This document shows, in pieces, positions 23,671 through 35,334 of a stretch of 51,095 bases of DNA. The DNA comes from DASXVX01 sp036504075 (GTDB taxonomy: Bacteria > Bacillota > Sulfobacillia > Symbiobacteriales > Symbiobacteriaceae), in the NCBI GenBank assembly GCA_036504075.1, contig DASXVX010000045.1:1-51095 (forward strand), read 5' to 3'. The notes beneath the pieces are model-generated. The model made no database searches, had not been told where the DNA came from, and worked only from the letters and a program-made list of their open reading frames with translations. The translations under genes were made by a program, and so were the position numbers. Position 1 is the first letter of the stretch. Every line of letters starts with the position of its first letter.

Positions 23671-25773
23671 ATGGCTGAAACCCGCAATCTCCTGCTGGAG
23701 ATCGGCACCGAAGAGATCCCGTCCCGGTTCTGCGGGCCGGCCCTGGAGCAGCTAAAGGCCAACGCCGTCAAGGCGCTGGACGCTGCCCGCCTGGACTACG
23801 CCCTCGCCGACGTCTTCGGCACGCCCCGCCGCCTGGTGCTCTACGTGAAGGACCTCTCGCTCGTCCAGAAGGACGTCGAAATCGTCCAGAAAGGCCCCTC
23901 CAGGAAGGCGGCTTTCGATGCCAACGGCAATCCGACCATCGCCGCCCAGAAGTTCGCCCAGAGCCAGTCCATCGCGGTCTCGGCGCTGGAAGTCCGGGCC
24001 GACGACAAGGGCGTGGAGTATCTGTTCGCCCGCCGTCTGGAGCAGGGGCAGTCCGTCGCCAAGATCCTCCCGGCCATGCTGGCCGGCCTGGTGCTCTCCG
24101 TCGACTGGCCCAAGTCCATGCGCTGGGCCGACCGGACCATCCGCTACGCCCGGCCGATCAAGTGGATTCTGGCCATGCTGGGCGACCGGCGGGTGCCCTT
24201 CGACGTCGACGGCATTGAGACGGTGAACACGACCCTCGGCCACCGGGTGCTGGGCTCCGGCAAGCCGATCGTGGTGGAGAACGCCGACGACTACTTCCCC
24301 AAGGTGACCAAGGAATACGTCATGGTCGACCAGAACGTCCGCAAGCAGGTCATCTGGCAGCAGGTGACGGCCGAGGCGAAGCGGGTCGGCGGCTACGTGG
24401 AGCAGGACGAAGACCTGCTGGAAGAGATCAACTGGCTGGTGGAACAGCCCACCGCCTTCAGCGGCTCCTTCGACCCGGCCTTCCTGGACGTGCCGCCCCA
24501 GGTGCTGGTCACCACCATGAAGGACAACCAGCGCTACTTCGCCGTCTACGAGTCCGCCGAAGCCCGGGCGCTGCGGCCCCACTTCATCGCCGTCCGCAAC
24601 GGCGAGCGGGACTTCATCGACATCGTGCGGGCCGGCAACGAAAAAGTGCTCGCCGCCCGGCTGTCCGACGCCCGCTTCTTCTGGAACGAGGACCGCAAGC
24701 ATAAGCTGGAGTCCTTTAACGAGAAGCTCAAGGCCGTGGTCTTCCAGGAAAAACTGGGCACCCAGTACCAGCGGGTCGAGCGGCTGACGCTCCTGGCGGG
24801 CAAAATCGCCGGCGCCCTGAACCTCCCGCAGGATGAGCGGACCCAGGCGGCCGAGGCCGCCCGGCTTTGCAAGGCCGACCTGGCCACGAAAATGGTCTTC
24901 GAGTTCGCGGAAGTCCAGGGCTACATGGGCGAGCAGTACCTGCTCCGTGAAGGCGGCGAACCCAGGGTCGCCCGGGCCATTTACGAGCACTACCTGCCCC
25001 GGGGTTTCGGCGACGAACTGCCCCGCTCCGGGCCCGGCATCGCCGCCGCCCTGGCCGACAAGCTGGACATTCTGGCGGGTTACTTCTCCATTGGCATGAT
25101 TCCCACCGGCTCCCAGGACCCGTACGCCCTCCGGCGGGCCGCCCAGGGCGCCATGCAGACCATCGTCGAGAACGGCCTCACGGTGGACCTCGCCGACCTG
25201 GCCTCGCACGCCATCGAGTCCTACCGGCTGGACGGCACGGCCGGACTGAAAGTCCAGCATGACCTGTTGGAGTTCTTCAAGGCCCGCCTCAAGGTGATGA
25301 TGGAGCAAAAGGGCTATCGGTACGACGTGATCGACGCCGTGCTGACCGCCGGTTTCCGCTGGCCCACCGACGCCATGCGCCGGGCGGAAGCCCTGGCGAA
25401 GGCGATTGTCGACCCGGAGTTCGCCGCTGTCACCGGCGCCTTCAAGCGGGTCACCAACCTGGCCGCCAAGGCGGGCGACGCCGCCGTGACGCCGGGCGAA
25501 GTCGATCCGGAAGTGCTGGTGGAAGCCGCCGAACGGGACCTGTACGGCGCTTTCGTGGACCTGCGGCCCGCCATGAAGCAGGCCCTGGAGGCCGGCGACT
25601 ACGAGCAGTTCTACCGCACGGCCACCCGGCTGAAGAGCCCGGTCGATGCTTTCCTTGACAACGTCCGGGTCAACGCCGACGACCCGGCTGTCAAGCGCAA
25701 CCGCTATAGCCTGCTGGCAGCCGTAGGCGGGCTGCTCTCCACACCGGCCGACCTGGGCCGCCTGGCAGGGTAA
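23671..25773 (+). CDS. glyS: glycyl-tRNA synthetase beta subunit
   Basis: 700 residues. The N-terminal LLLEIGTEEIPSRF, LADVFGTPRRLVLYV, MRWADRTIRYARPIKWI and PTGSQDPYALRRAAQG motifs are diagnostic; the C-terminal anticodon-binding (DALR-like) domain ends in VDAFLDNVRVNADDPAVKRNR. It binds tRNA-Gly for the catalytic alpha subunit. ATG 23671 lies two bases after the glyQ stop, with AAAGGGGGC inside the end of glyQ. Confidence 0.97.
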   Translation: MAETRNLLLEIGTEEIPSRFCGPALEQLKANAVKALDAARLDYALADVFGTPRRLVLYVKDLSLVQKDVEIVQKGPSRKAAFDANGNPTIAAQKFAQSQSIAVSALEVRADDKGVEYLFARRLEQGQSVAKILPAMLAGLVLSVDWPKSMRWADRTIRYARPIKWILAMLGDRRVPFDVDGIETVNTTLGHRVLGSGKPIVVENADDYFPKVTKEYVMVDQNVRKQVIWQQVTAEAKRVGGYVEQDEDLLEEINWLVEQPTAFSGSFDPAFLDVPPQVLVTTMKDNQRYFAVYESAEARALRPHFIAVRNGERDFIDIVRAGNEKVLAARLSDARFFWNEDRKHKLESFNEKLKAVVFQEKLGTQYQRVERLTLLAGKIAGALNLPQDERTQAAEAARLCKADLATKMVFEFAEVQGYMGEQYLLREGGEPRVARAIYEHYLPRGFGDELPRSGPGIAAALADKLDILAGYFSIGMIPTGSQDPYALRRAAQGAMQTIVENGLTVDLADLASHAIESYRLDGTAGLKVQHDLLEFFKARLKVMMEQKGYRYDVIDAVLTAGFRWPTDAMRRAEALAKAIVDPEFAAVTGAFKRVTNLAAKAGDAAVTPGEVDPEVLVEAAERDLYGAFVDLRPAMKQALEAGDYEQFYRTATRLKSPVDAFLDNVRVNADDPAVKRNRYSLLAAVGGLLSTPADLGRLAG

Positions 25774-25805
25774 CGTCACTGGCACAACCACCAACCACCG
25801 GCATG

Positions 25806-25842
25806 AAGGGACCGCGCCAGGACGTGGCGTGGTCCCTTTTTT
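25806..25842 (+). terminator. terminator of glyQS
   Basis: AAGGGACC-GCGCC and GGCG-TGGTCCCTT form a stem closed by AGGACGT, followed by TTTTTT. Confidence 0.9.
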
Positions 25843-25957
25843 CGGCCTACCGGGTTGTGGTCACATTTCGCCGGGACCCTATCGACTTTTTCCCATCACA
25901 TCTGCGAAAATGATGGTCGGATACCGGCAATACATGTAGGAGGGTGGGAACTGCCCT

Positions 25958-26737
25958 GTGGTCCTGATTGAGAAGTTCAAAGACGCAACCATCGGGTTCA
26001 GTGGGTACGCACGGTTGCTGAAGGCGAAATCCAGCGGGTTCGGGTACATCGCCCTGGTCCTGCTGGTTGTCATCACCGTCTTCGGTATCCGGACTACGGT
26101 TGAGGCCAAGCACCGGTTTGCAGACGCGGCACAGAGCCTGGCGGCGGGGCCGGATTTTGCTCTGCAGAACGGCGAGGTCAAATATACCGGAGCGATGCCT
26201 TACCGGATTGATCAAGGCAACGGTGCATTCATCATCGTGGACACCACCGGACAAACTACTGCCAATGTCCTGAAGAACGCCGCGCCGGGCAGCGTACTTA
26301 TCACGAAGAACACCCTCTACCAGGTGCCCGCCTCGGGACCGATGCAGACCATAGACCTCCGGCAGATTCCCATCTCCGTGACCAAGCAGGACATCATGCG
26401 CGCCATCAACAGCATGTGGATTGTCGTGGCGTTCTCCTGCCTGCTGGTGTATGCCTTCCAGCTCGGCACCAAGGCCCTGGACGCCTGCATCCTCGCTCTG
26501 GTCGCCATGGCCTACGGCTCCAGCCGGAAGCGGACTGTGCCGTTTGAGACGGGCTTCAAAGCCGGCCTGTACGCCATGACCATCTCCATTCTGATTCAGT
26601 GGCTCTGGCCCGCCTTCACCACCTTCTCCTGGCGCGGCTTCTTTATCTGGTGGGGCATCTCCATCATCTATGTAATCTTCGGCATGCGGGCATCCTTTGA
26701 TTCGCCGGAAGAAGGACCCGAGATTCCGACCATGTAA
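25958..26737 (+). CDS. DUF1189-family membrane protein
   Basis: 259 residues. A membrane helix at about 29-46 (GYIALVLLVVITVFGI), an extracellular domain to about 145, then four helices (MWIVVAFSCLLVYAF ... FFIWWGISIIYVIFG). The Bacillus/clostridial DUF1189 family is of unknown function. It stands between glyS and the PPDK regulator gene. GGAGGGTGGG lies about 13 bases before GTG 25958, slightly far. Confidence 0.7.
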   Translation: MVLIEKFKDATIGFSGYARLLKAKSSGFGYIALVLLVVITVFGIRTTVEAKHRFADAAQSLAAGPDFALQNGEVKYTGAMPYRIDQGNGAFIIVDTTGQTTANVLKNAAPGSVLITKNTLYQVPASGPMQTIDLRQIPISVTKQDIMRAINSMWIVVAFSCLLVYAFQLGTKALDACILALVAMAYGSSRKRTVPFETGFKAGLYAMTISILIQWLWPAFTTFSWRGFFIWWGISIIYVIFGMRASFDSPEEGPEIPTM

Positions 26738-26740
26738 TGT

Positions 26741-26787
26741 GAAATCTATCCCAATGGCGAGTGCAATAGAAAAATATTATAGATTTC
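26741..26787. promoter_or_regulatory. inverted repeat in the AT-rich region before the PPDK regulator gene
   Basis: GAAATCTAT (26741-26749) and ATAGATTTC (26779-26787) are perfect arms around an AT-rich spacer. The surrounding 155 bases are the most AT-rich of this area and probably hold the promoter of ppsR-ppdK; TATACT at about 26860 could be a -10 box. It could be an operator or a weak terminator. Confidence 0.4.
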
Positions 26788-26892
26788 GATCAAAAAGTTT
26801 GAAGGGCGTGACTGGTACCATCTGTCTGGCAAACTGAAGGATTGGAACCCGAAGTAGCGTATACTCATAGGAACCCGTTCAGGAGGGGTTAC

Positions 26893-27706
26893 ATGGCCGA
26901 CAGACCGGTCGTTTTCGTAGTCTCGGACTCAATGGGCGAAACAGCCGACCTGGTTACACGGGCTGCGATCGCTCAATTTGGCGGGTCTCAAATCGAGATT
27001 CGCCGGTACCCGATGGTGGACGACCTTCAGGCCGTTCGGGAAGTGGTGGAGTCCGCTCGCCAGCAGCCCACGCTAATCGTTTATACCATCATCGTGCCAG
27101 AAGTCCGCGCAGAACTGAAAACGCTGACGGCGCTCTCCGGGATACCGGCCGTGGATATCATGGGTCCTATGATGGAAGCCTTCTCCAAGTTACTCGAGCA
27201 GTCGCCGAGACTCGAACCGGGTCTCATGCACCAGTTGGACGAGAACTACTTCCGGCGGGTGGAGGCGGTGGAGTTTGCCGTCAAATACGACGACGGTAAG
27301 GATCCGCGCGGCTTTCTGCGCGCGGATGTAGTATTGTTGGGCGTCTCGCGTTCGTCCAAGACGCCGGTTTCGATGTACCTGGCGCACCGGCGTATTAAAG
27401 TGGCGAATCTGCCCCTGGTGCCCGAGATCTCTTTGCCTAATGAGCTCTTCATGGTCCAGCCCAACAAGGTGGTCGGCCTGAGAGTCGGTGCCGAAAAGCT
27501 GCACGGGATCCGGGAGGAGCGCATCAAAACGATCGGGCTGCGATCGGACGCCAATTACTCCAACATGGAGCGCATCCTGCTGGAGCTGGAGTATTCCGAG
27601 GAGGTGTTCAAAAAAGTCGGCTGTCCAGTTATTGACGTTACGAACAAGGCCATCGAGGAGACAGCGATTCGGGTGTTGGAGATCATCAATCGAGGAGTGA
27701 AATTCA

Positions 27707-27714
<8 letters not shown>
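26893..27714 (+). CDS. ppsR: pyruvate phosphate dikinase regulatory protein (bifunctional kinase/phosphorylase, DUF299)
   Basis: 273 residues. It inactivates PPDK by ADP-dependent phosphorylation of a Thr next to the catalytic His and reactivates it by Pi-dependent dephosphorylation. Visible are VVFVVSDSMGETADLV at the start, the P-loop-like GVSRSSKTP at about 150-158, and KTIGLRSDANYSNMERILLELEYSE near the end. ATG 26893 follows AGGAGGGG. It overlaps ppdK, its target, by 8 bp. Confidence 0.95.
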
Positions 27715-30385
<2,671 letters not shown>

Positions 30386-30401
30386 ACTTTAGCACCGCAA
30401 G

Positions 30402-30463
30402 GAGGCCCGCCTCGGGTCACGAGGCGGGCCTCTGCTTGCGGCCTGCTCGATCAGCGAGCAGGC
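30402..30463 (+). terminator. two hairpins after ppdK
   Basis: GAGGCCCGCCTC/GAGGCGGGCCTC (30402-30432) and GGCCTGCTCG/CGAGCAGGCC (30440-30463). Both stems are perfect, but neither has a real U-tract. Confidence 0.6.
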
Positions 30464-30721
30464 CCCGGATTCGCTCAGTGATCCAGTTGTCGAAGTAGCC
30501 TTTTCGGTAGTCATTTGCGTGGCGATGTATAGTCTTGCCGCTTTACGGGGAAGAAGTGACAGTGACCTTTTGGCACCCCCACGGATGGGTAGGAAATAGG
30601 GCAAAGACCCTAAACTTCGACAAGTGGACCTCTGTTCAGAAGGAATCAATCTGAACGTGTAGAACCTTCAAGAGCGCAACGCGGCGAACCGGATGTAAGC
30701 CGCAGACGTTGTTCAACGAAA
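30464..30721 (+). other. unexplained leader region upstream of dnaG
   Basis: The region has no convincing coding frame. It contains several small hairpins: TAGGG/CCCTA, ACTT-CGAC-AAGT, GTTCAGA/TCTGAAC, and CAACG-CGGC/GCCG-(CAGA)-CGTTG. It ends in a terminator-like structure immediately before dnaG. It does not match a riboswitch or small RNA that I know; a 6S-like RNA or an attenuator leader are possible. Confidence 0.4.
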
Positions 30722-30778
30722 CCCCCACCGCCGCACCGACCGACCCAGGTTTAGCCGTGCGGGCGGTTTGGTGGGATT
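30722..30778 (+). terminator. terminator-like hairpin just before dnaG
   Basis: CCCACC/GGTGGG outer and CCGCAC/GTGCGG inner stems, followed by ATTTTTCGC. It lies 42 bases upstream of dnaG, where it would end or attenuate a transcript running into dnaG-sigA. Confidence 0.65.
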
Positions 30779-30819
30779 TTTCGCTGTTTATGCTTGAAAA
30801 GTGACAGAGGTGGTGATCG

Positions 30820-32706
30820 GTGGCCCTGTTCGACCAGACGTTCAAAGACGAGGTGCGAACCCGGAACGATATCGTGGAAGTGGTCTCGTCCTATGTCAAG
30901 CTCGAGCGGCGGGGCAACCGGTTCGTTGGTCTCTGCCCTTTTCACGGGGAGAAAACCCCGTCTTTTCACGTGATCCCGCACCTGCAGATCTATCACTGCT
31001 TTGGCTGCAAGGCCAGTGGCGACGTTTTCAAGTTCGTTCAAGAGCGCGACCACCTCTCGTTCCACGAAGCGGTCATTCTGCTGGCGAAGCGGGCGCACAT
31101 CGCGCTGCCTCAGGAGGAGCGGACGCCGGAAGAGGAGAAGGCCTATCTGGAGCGGCGGGGGACCCTGGACGCCCTGGAGTTTGCCGCCCGGTATTACCAG
31201 GCGCATCTGCAATCGGAGGCCGGGGCGGCGGCCCGAGCCTATCTGGAGCGGCGGGGTCTCACCGAGGAGACCATCCGGCAGTTCCGTATCGGCTGGGCGA
31301 CGGGGCGGCTTAACCAATCGGCCCGCCAGCGGTTTTCGCCCGAAGTGCTCGAGCGGGCGGGCCTGATCGTGCCCCGGCGGCAGGGTCCGGGCTTCATGGA
31401 CGCCTTCTTTGACCGGGTCATGTTCCCCATTACGGACTTGAACGGCCGGATCATCGGCTTTGGCGGCCGGATCCTGGAGGGGAGTGCCCCCAAGTATAAG
31501 AACACCGCCGAGACGCCGGTCTTCTCCAAGCGGCAAGTGCTTTTCGGCCTGTCCCAGGCCAAAGAGGCCATCCGCACTCGGAACCAGGCGGTCCTCGTAG
31601 AAGGTTATATGGATGTGATCATGCCGTACCAGGTGGGCGTCAAGAACGTGGTCGCCCCGTTGGGAACGGCACTGACCGACGACCAGTGCCGGACGTTGCG
31701 CCGGCAGGCCGAACAGGTGATTGTGGCTTTCGATTCGGACACCGCCGGCCAAATGGCGACGCTTCGGGGCCTGGAAAAACTCTACGACACGGGCTGCGAC
31801 GTCCGCATCTTGCGGCTGCCGGACGGGAAGGACCCGGACGAATTCATCCGGGCGCACGGAGTGGAAGGGTTCCAGCGGTGTATTGACGAAGCTATTCCAT
31901 TAGTGGAGTTCAAGTTGCGATTGGCCCTCGACCATGGCGGAAAGTCTACGCCGGAGGCGAAAGCCAAGGCGGTGGAGTCGGTCGCCCGGGTTCTCATCGA
32001 TCTCAAGAACGATGTGCTGCGCGAGGAGTACACCCACCGTGTCGCCAACGAGCTGTCTGACAGCCCGCTGGATGTGCCGGAAGTGAAACGGGCAATTGCC
32101 CGGCAAATGAATCGCCTTCTGCGGCAAGGCTTCCAGCATAACCAAACCGATTCCAGGAATAATATAAGAGACTCGGGTTCGGAAAACGGGCCGGCGCTGC
32201 CGGCGCCCCGCACATACACATCGGCGCCTGCGTCCAGGGACGCCAAAGTGACCGAGGCTGACCTGGTCTGGAAGGCGGAACGGACGCTGGTGCTCTTACT
32301 GCTTGAGAATCCTGCGCTTACCAGGCTTATCCAAAGCGCTCTGGGCGAAACGCCCTTCATTGATCCGCTTCATAGCCAAGTTTACCGGTCCGTCGGGGAT
32401 GCGTACGCGCACGGTGGCTACGTCGCGGCGGACGCGTTCTTGCCTCGGGTTTTGGACTTCCTGCCCGACCCTGATGCACGCCCCGCTGTCACCGAAATGG
32501 CGGCTACTCCGGTAGTTTCAGCTAATTGGGAACAGGAGGCCGGTGACTGCATCGAGAAGATAATGCAGCATAGAGTTTCAAGGAGAATTGAGGACTTGGA
32601 AAATCAGATGAAGGCCATTCAGGCAGCAGGGGACAGAGTGCCCGACGCCCTCTACCATGAGTGGACGCAACTTCAGATCAAGCGTAAGAAGGCGGCAAAG
32701 CCCTGA
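30820..32706 (+). CDS. dnaG: DNA primase DnaG
   Basis: 628 residues. Synthesises RNA primers at the replication fork. The zinc-binding domain has Cys39-x2-His42 and Cys60-x2-Cys63 (CPFHGEKTPSF, YHCFGCKASGD). The TOPRIM core has VLVEGYMDVI at about 258 and AFDSDTAGQMAT at about 304. The C-terminal helicase-binding domain is divergent, with a Ser/Asn-rich linker at about 440-470. GTG 30820 follows AGAGGTGGTGA. It is in one unit with the sigma factor gene. Confidence 0.97.
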   Translation: MALFDQTFKDEVRTRNDIVEVVSSYVKLERRGNRFVGLCPFHGEKTPSFHVIPHLQIYHCFGCKASGDVFKFVQERDHLSFHEAVILLAKRAHIALPQEERTPEEEKAYLERRGTLDALEFAARYYQAHLQSEAGAAARAYLERRGLTEETIRQFRIGWATGRLNQSARQRFSPEVLERAGLIVPRRQGPGFMDAFFDRVMFPITDLNGRIIGFGGRILEGSAPKYKNTAETPVFSKRQVLFGLSQAKEAIRTRNQAVLVEGYMDVIMPYQVGVKNVVAPLGTALTDDQCRTLRRQAEQVIVAFDSDTAGQMATLRGLEKLYDTGCDVRILRLPDGKDPDEFIRAHGVEGFQRCIDEAIPLVEFKLRLALDHGGKSTPEAKAKAVESVARVLIDLKNDVLREEYTHRVANELSDSPLDVPEVKRAIARQMNRLLRQGFQHNQTDSRNNIRDSGSENGPALPAPRTYTSAPASRDAKVTEADLVWKAERTLVLLLLENPALTRLIQSALGETPFIDPLHSQVYRSVGDAYAHGGYVAADAFLPRVLDFLPDPDARPAVTEMAATPVVSANWEQEAGDCIEKIMQHRVSRRIEDLENQMKAIQAAGDRVPDALYHEWTQLQIKRKKAAKP

Positions 32707-32734
32707 GGATGGGTGCGGAAGGGGGGTAGTCATC

Positions 32735-33856
32735 GTGGAACCCAAAGAAGTCAAGTTGGAAGGCGCCAAGGATCTCGTGAAGGACCTGGTTGCGAAAGGC
32801 AAGCGCAAGGGCGTGTTGAACTACGGCGAAGTTGCCGATTCGCTCCAGGGCCTCGAGCTTGGCGCGGACCAAATGGATGAAATCTACGAAGCTTTGGCCG
32901 ACGCTGGTATCGACGTGGTCGGCGATCGCGGCGAAAGCGTCGTTGAAGATGAACCGGCGGGTATTGAGGAAACAGAGACGGCGCTGGAAGACGAGGTCGA
33001 GATCGACCTTTCCGTACCGGAAGGGATCGCCATCGATGACCCGGTCCGCATGTACCTCAAGGAGATTGGGCGTGTCCCGCTGCTCTCGGCCGAAGAAGAG
33101 ATTGAACTGGCCAAGCGGATCGAGCAGGGCGATGAAGAAGCAAAACGCCGTCTGGCGGAGGCAAACCTGCGGCTGGTTGTCAGCATTGCCAAGCGCTATG
33201 TGGGGCGTGGCATGCTCTTCCTGGATCTGATTCAGGAAGGCAACTTGGGCCTGATCAAGGCGGTCGAGAAATTCGACTTCCGCAAGGGCTTCAAGTTCTC
33301 GACCTACGCCACCTGGTGGATTCGCCAGGCGATCACGAGAGCGATTGCCGACCAGGCCCGGACCATTCGAATTCCGGTCCATATGGTCGAAACGATTAAC
33401 AAGCTGATCCGGGTTACCCGGCAGCTGGTGCAGGAACTGGGCCGCGAGCCGTTGCCCGAGGAGATCGCCGACGAAATGGAGATCTCGGTGGAACGGGTGC
33501 GCGAGATCCAGAAGATCTCCCAGGAACCCGTCTCTCTGGAGACGCCGATCGGCGAGGAAGAAGACTCTCACCTGGGCGACTTCATTGAGGACCAGGATGC
33601 GCCGGCGCCGGCCGAAGCCGCTTCCTTCCGGCTCCTGAAGGAGCAGTTGGAAGAGGTGCTGGAGACGCTCACGCCCAGGGAGGAGAAAGTCCTCCGCCTC
33701 CGGTTCGGCCTGGATGACGGACGGGCCCGGACGCTGGAAGAAGTGGGCCATGTCTTCGGGGTTACCCGGGAACGTATCCGGCAGATCGAGGCGAAGGCGC
33801 TGCGCAAGCTCCGCCATCCCAGCCGGTCGAAGAAGCTCAAGGATTACCTGGACTAA
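32735..33856 (+). CDS. sigA: principal RNA polymerase sigma factor (RpoD/SigA)
   Basis: 373 residues, the Firmicute length. Region 1.1 is followed by 1.2 (DDPVRMYLKEIGRVPLL), region 2 (KFDFRKGFKFSTYATWWIRQ for -10 recognition), region 3, and region 4 (LRLRFGLDDGRARTLEEVG; VTRERIRQIEAKALRKL for -35 recognition). GTG 32735 is taken because GGGGGG is nine bases upstream; a longer frame from 32657 overlaps dnaG and adds a non-homologous Arg-rich stretch. Confidence 0.97.
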   Translation: MEPKEVKLEGAKDLVKDLVAKGKRKGVLNYGEVADSLQGLELGADQMDEIYEALADAGIDVVGDRGESVVEDEPAGIEETETALEDEVEIDLSVPEGIAIDDPVRMYLKEIGRVPLLSAEEEIELAKRIEQGDEEAKRRLAEANLRLVVSIAKRYVGRGMLFLDLIQEGNLGLIKAVEKFDFRKGFKFSTYATWWIRQAITRAIADQARTIRIPVHMVETINKLIRVTRQLVQELGREPLPEEIADEMEISVERVREIQKISQEPVSLETPIGEEEDSHLGDFIEDQDAPAPAEAASFRLLKEQLEEVLETLTPREEKVLRLRFGLDDGRARTLEEVGHVFGVTRERIRQIEAKALRKLRHPSRSKKLKDYLD

Positions 33857-33878
33857 AGACTACGCGTGCAAAGTGAAG

Positions 33879-33907
33879 GCCGGTGGCGTAATGCCACCGG
33901 CTTTTTT
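33879..33907 (+). terminator. terminator of dnaG-sigA
   Basis: GCCGGTGGC GTAAT GCCACCGGC followed by six T. Confidence 0.93.
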
Positions 33908-33911
33908 GGGC

Positions 33912-34454
33912 CTAGACGGAGCGCCGCGGCCCCGCCGACGGGGCGGTCGCTTGCCGGCCGCGTCCCCGGACGGCTCCGGACAGGGCGGCGCAAGCAAACA
34001 GCAGGACGAGGAACGGCGAGACGGCCACCAGCAGGATGTAGTACCGGGCGTAGTAGTGCGCCACCTGGCCGGCCGGCAAGACCCCCAACAGCGGCATCAG
34101 CACGGTGTGCCAGGTTTCCATGAGGAAGTCCTGCAGGTCGGTGATGCCGTCGTACGCGGTCCAGCCTACCTGGTCGGTGGCAAAGCGGATGGAACCCTGC
34201 AGCCCGGGCAGTTGCCAAAGCAGGCCGGCCAGCAGGGCCTGGGCGGCGGTGCGGCCCGGCCCGTGTTGGGCGGTGCGGCCCGGCCCCGGGTCGGCGTCCC
34301 GGCCAAAGCCCCGTCCGGCCACCCAGACCAGGGCCAGGAATCCCAGCCCCACCAGCACCGCCACAGGGCGGTAGTCGGCGGCGAGGAAGGTAATACCGCC
34401 CATGACGACCTGGAGCAGCACCAGCGCAACAACGGCCTGGAGGAGTTTGCGCAT
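33912..34454 (-). CDS. membrane protein of unknown function
   Basis: 180 residues with about four hydrophobic helices (LLQAVVALVLLQVVMGG, PVAVLVGLGFLALVWVAG, near the middle LLAGLLWQLPGL, and ILLVAVSPFLVLLFACAAL). A short tandem repeat (GRTAQHGPGRTAAQ) occurs in a loop. ATG 34454 overlaps the stop of the YiiX-like peptidase gene by one base, so the two are coupled. No family recognised. Confidence 0.6.
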   Translation of the reverse strand: MRKLLQAVVALVLLQVVMGGITFLAADYRPVAVLVGLGFLALVWVAGRGFGRDADPGPGRTAQHGPGRTAAQALLAGLLWQLPGLQGSIRFATDQVGWTAYDGITDLQDFLMETWHTVLMPLLGVLPAGQVAHYYARYYILLVAVSPFLVLLFACAALSGAVRGRGRQATAPSAGPRRSV

Positions 34455-35062
34455 CACGGCTGCCTCCCGTGGGGCTGAATCGGTTCCACCAGGCTGCTGC
34501 CGGCCATCCGGTCCGGGATGACCCAGTAAGGCCCGGCGGGGTCCAGGTCGTAGCCCAACTGTTTGTAGACGTACCAGACCACCTTGGAGCAGTAGAACAG
34601 CGAGGTGGAATCCCGGGAAGCCAGCAAGTAGAACGGCCGGCCTTGCAGGGTCCGGGCCGTGGCCACGGCCCGCTCCTTGACCGCCCGGGGCAGTTTTACC
34701 CGGAGCGCCCCGGCGTGGCTGTAATAGTCGTTGTAGCGAGAGACCGGCTCGGGGGTGACGCCGGTTTGCAGAAAGCTCTCCATAACCTGGCCGTCGCCCA
34801 GGTAGAGAGCGGCATGGGTCCAGTAGCCCCACGAGGAGCCGGTGTTGCCGCCCAGCACGATATCACCGGGTTCCAGTTGGTCAAAGTCGAACTCGTTGCG
34901 CTCCCCGTCCCAGCGGCCTACCCCGAAGGCGCCTTCGTGCAGGTGGGACCACATGAGCGACCAGAGTTCCTTCGTGGCCGGGGTCATGGTCAGCACCCGC
35001 ACTGCCAGCAGCAGCGCCAGGACCAGGCAACTCCACTTGAGCCAGCGCCGTACGACTGTCAT
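34454..35062 (-). CDS. YiiX/YebB-like NlpC/P60-superfamily cysteine peptidase, membrane anchored
   Basis: 202 residues. An N-terminal membrane helix (WLKWSCLVLALLLAVRVL) is followed by a permuted papain-like fold: QLEPGDIVLGGNTG, the His of WTHAALYLGDG, and the probable catalytic Cys in SLFYCSKVVWYVYKQLG. These enzymes cleave amide bonds of cell-wall peptides, lipids or proteins. ATG 35062 has GAGGG six bases upstream; the ATG at 35068 abuts it and is less likely. A terminator hairpin is directly upstream. Confidence 0.8.
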   Translation of the reverse strand: MTVVRRWLKWSCLVLALLLAVRVLTMTPATKELWSLMWSHLHEGAFGVGRWDGERNEFDFDQLEPGDIVLGGNTGSSWGYWTHAALYLGDGQVMESFLQTGVTPEPVSRYNDYYSHAGALRVKLPRAVKERAVATARTLQGRPFYLLASRDSTSLFYCSKVVWYVYKQLGYDLDPAGPYWVIPDRMAGSSLVEPIQPHGRQP

Positions 35063-35081
35063 GGCCATCCCTCACAAAAAG

Positions 35082-35109
35082 GGGACACCGCAAGTCATTG
35101 CGGTGTCCC
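35082..35109 (-). terminator. terminator-type hairpin in the leader of the YiiX-like gene
   Basis: GGGACACCGCAA/TTGCGGTGTCCC, a 12-bp perfect stem with a four-base loop, followed on the minus strand by CTTTTTG and then at once by the GAGGG ribosome binding site. No gene precedes it on that strand, so it may be an attenuator. Confidence 0.7.
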
Positions 35110-35334
35110 GTTGTTTATAGCGTAGCATATTTCATAAGGGTCATGAATAAACATGGATATTGCTCCACTGTCTGCCTAATAGTATATCAGGCACGCAAAT
35201 CTTTGTCAAGCCGAACCAAGTCCGGACGGGCTGTTCGGCCCAGCCGCCGTATGGTACGATTTCCATGCTTTCTTCACAGGCAGGGGCTATACTGGCAAGC
35301 GGACGTCATTTTCCACGCAAGGAGACAGAATGCC

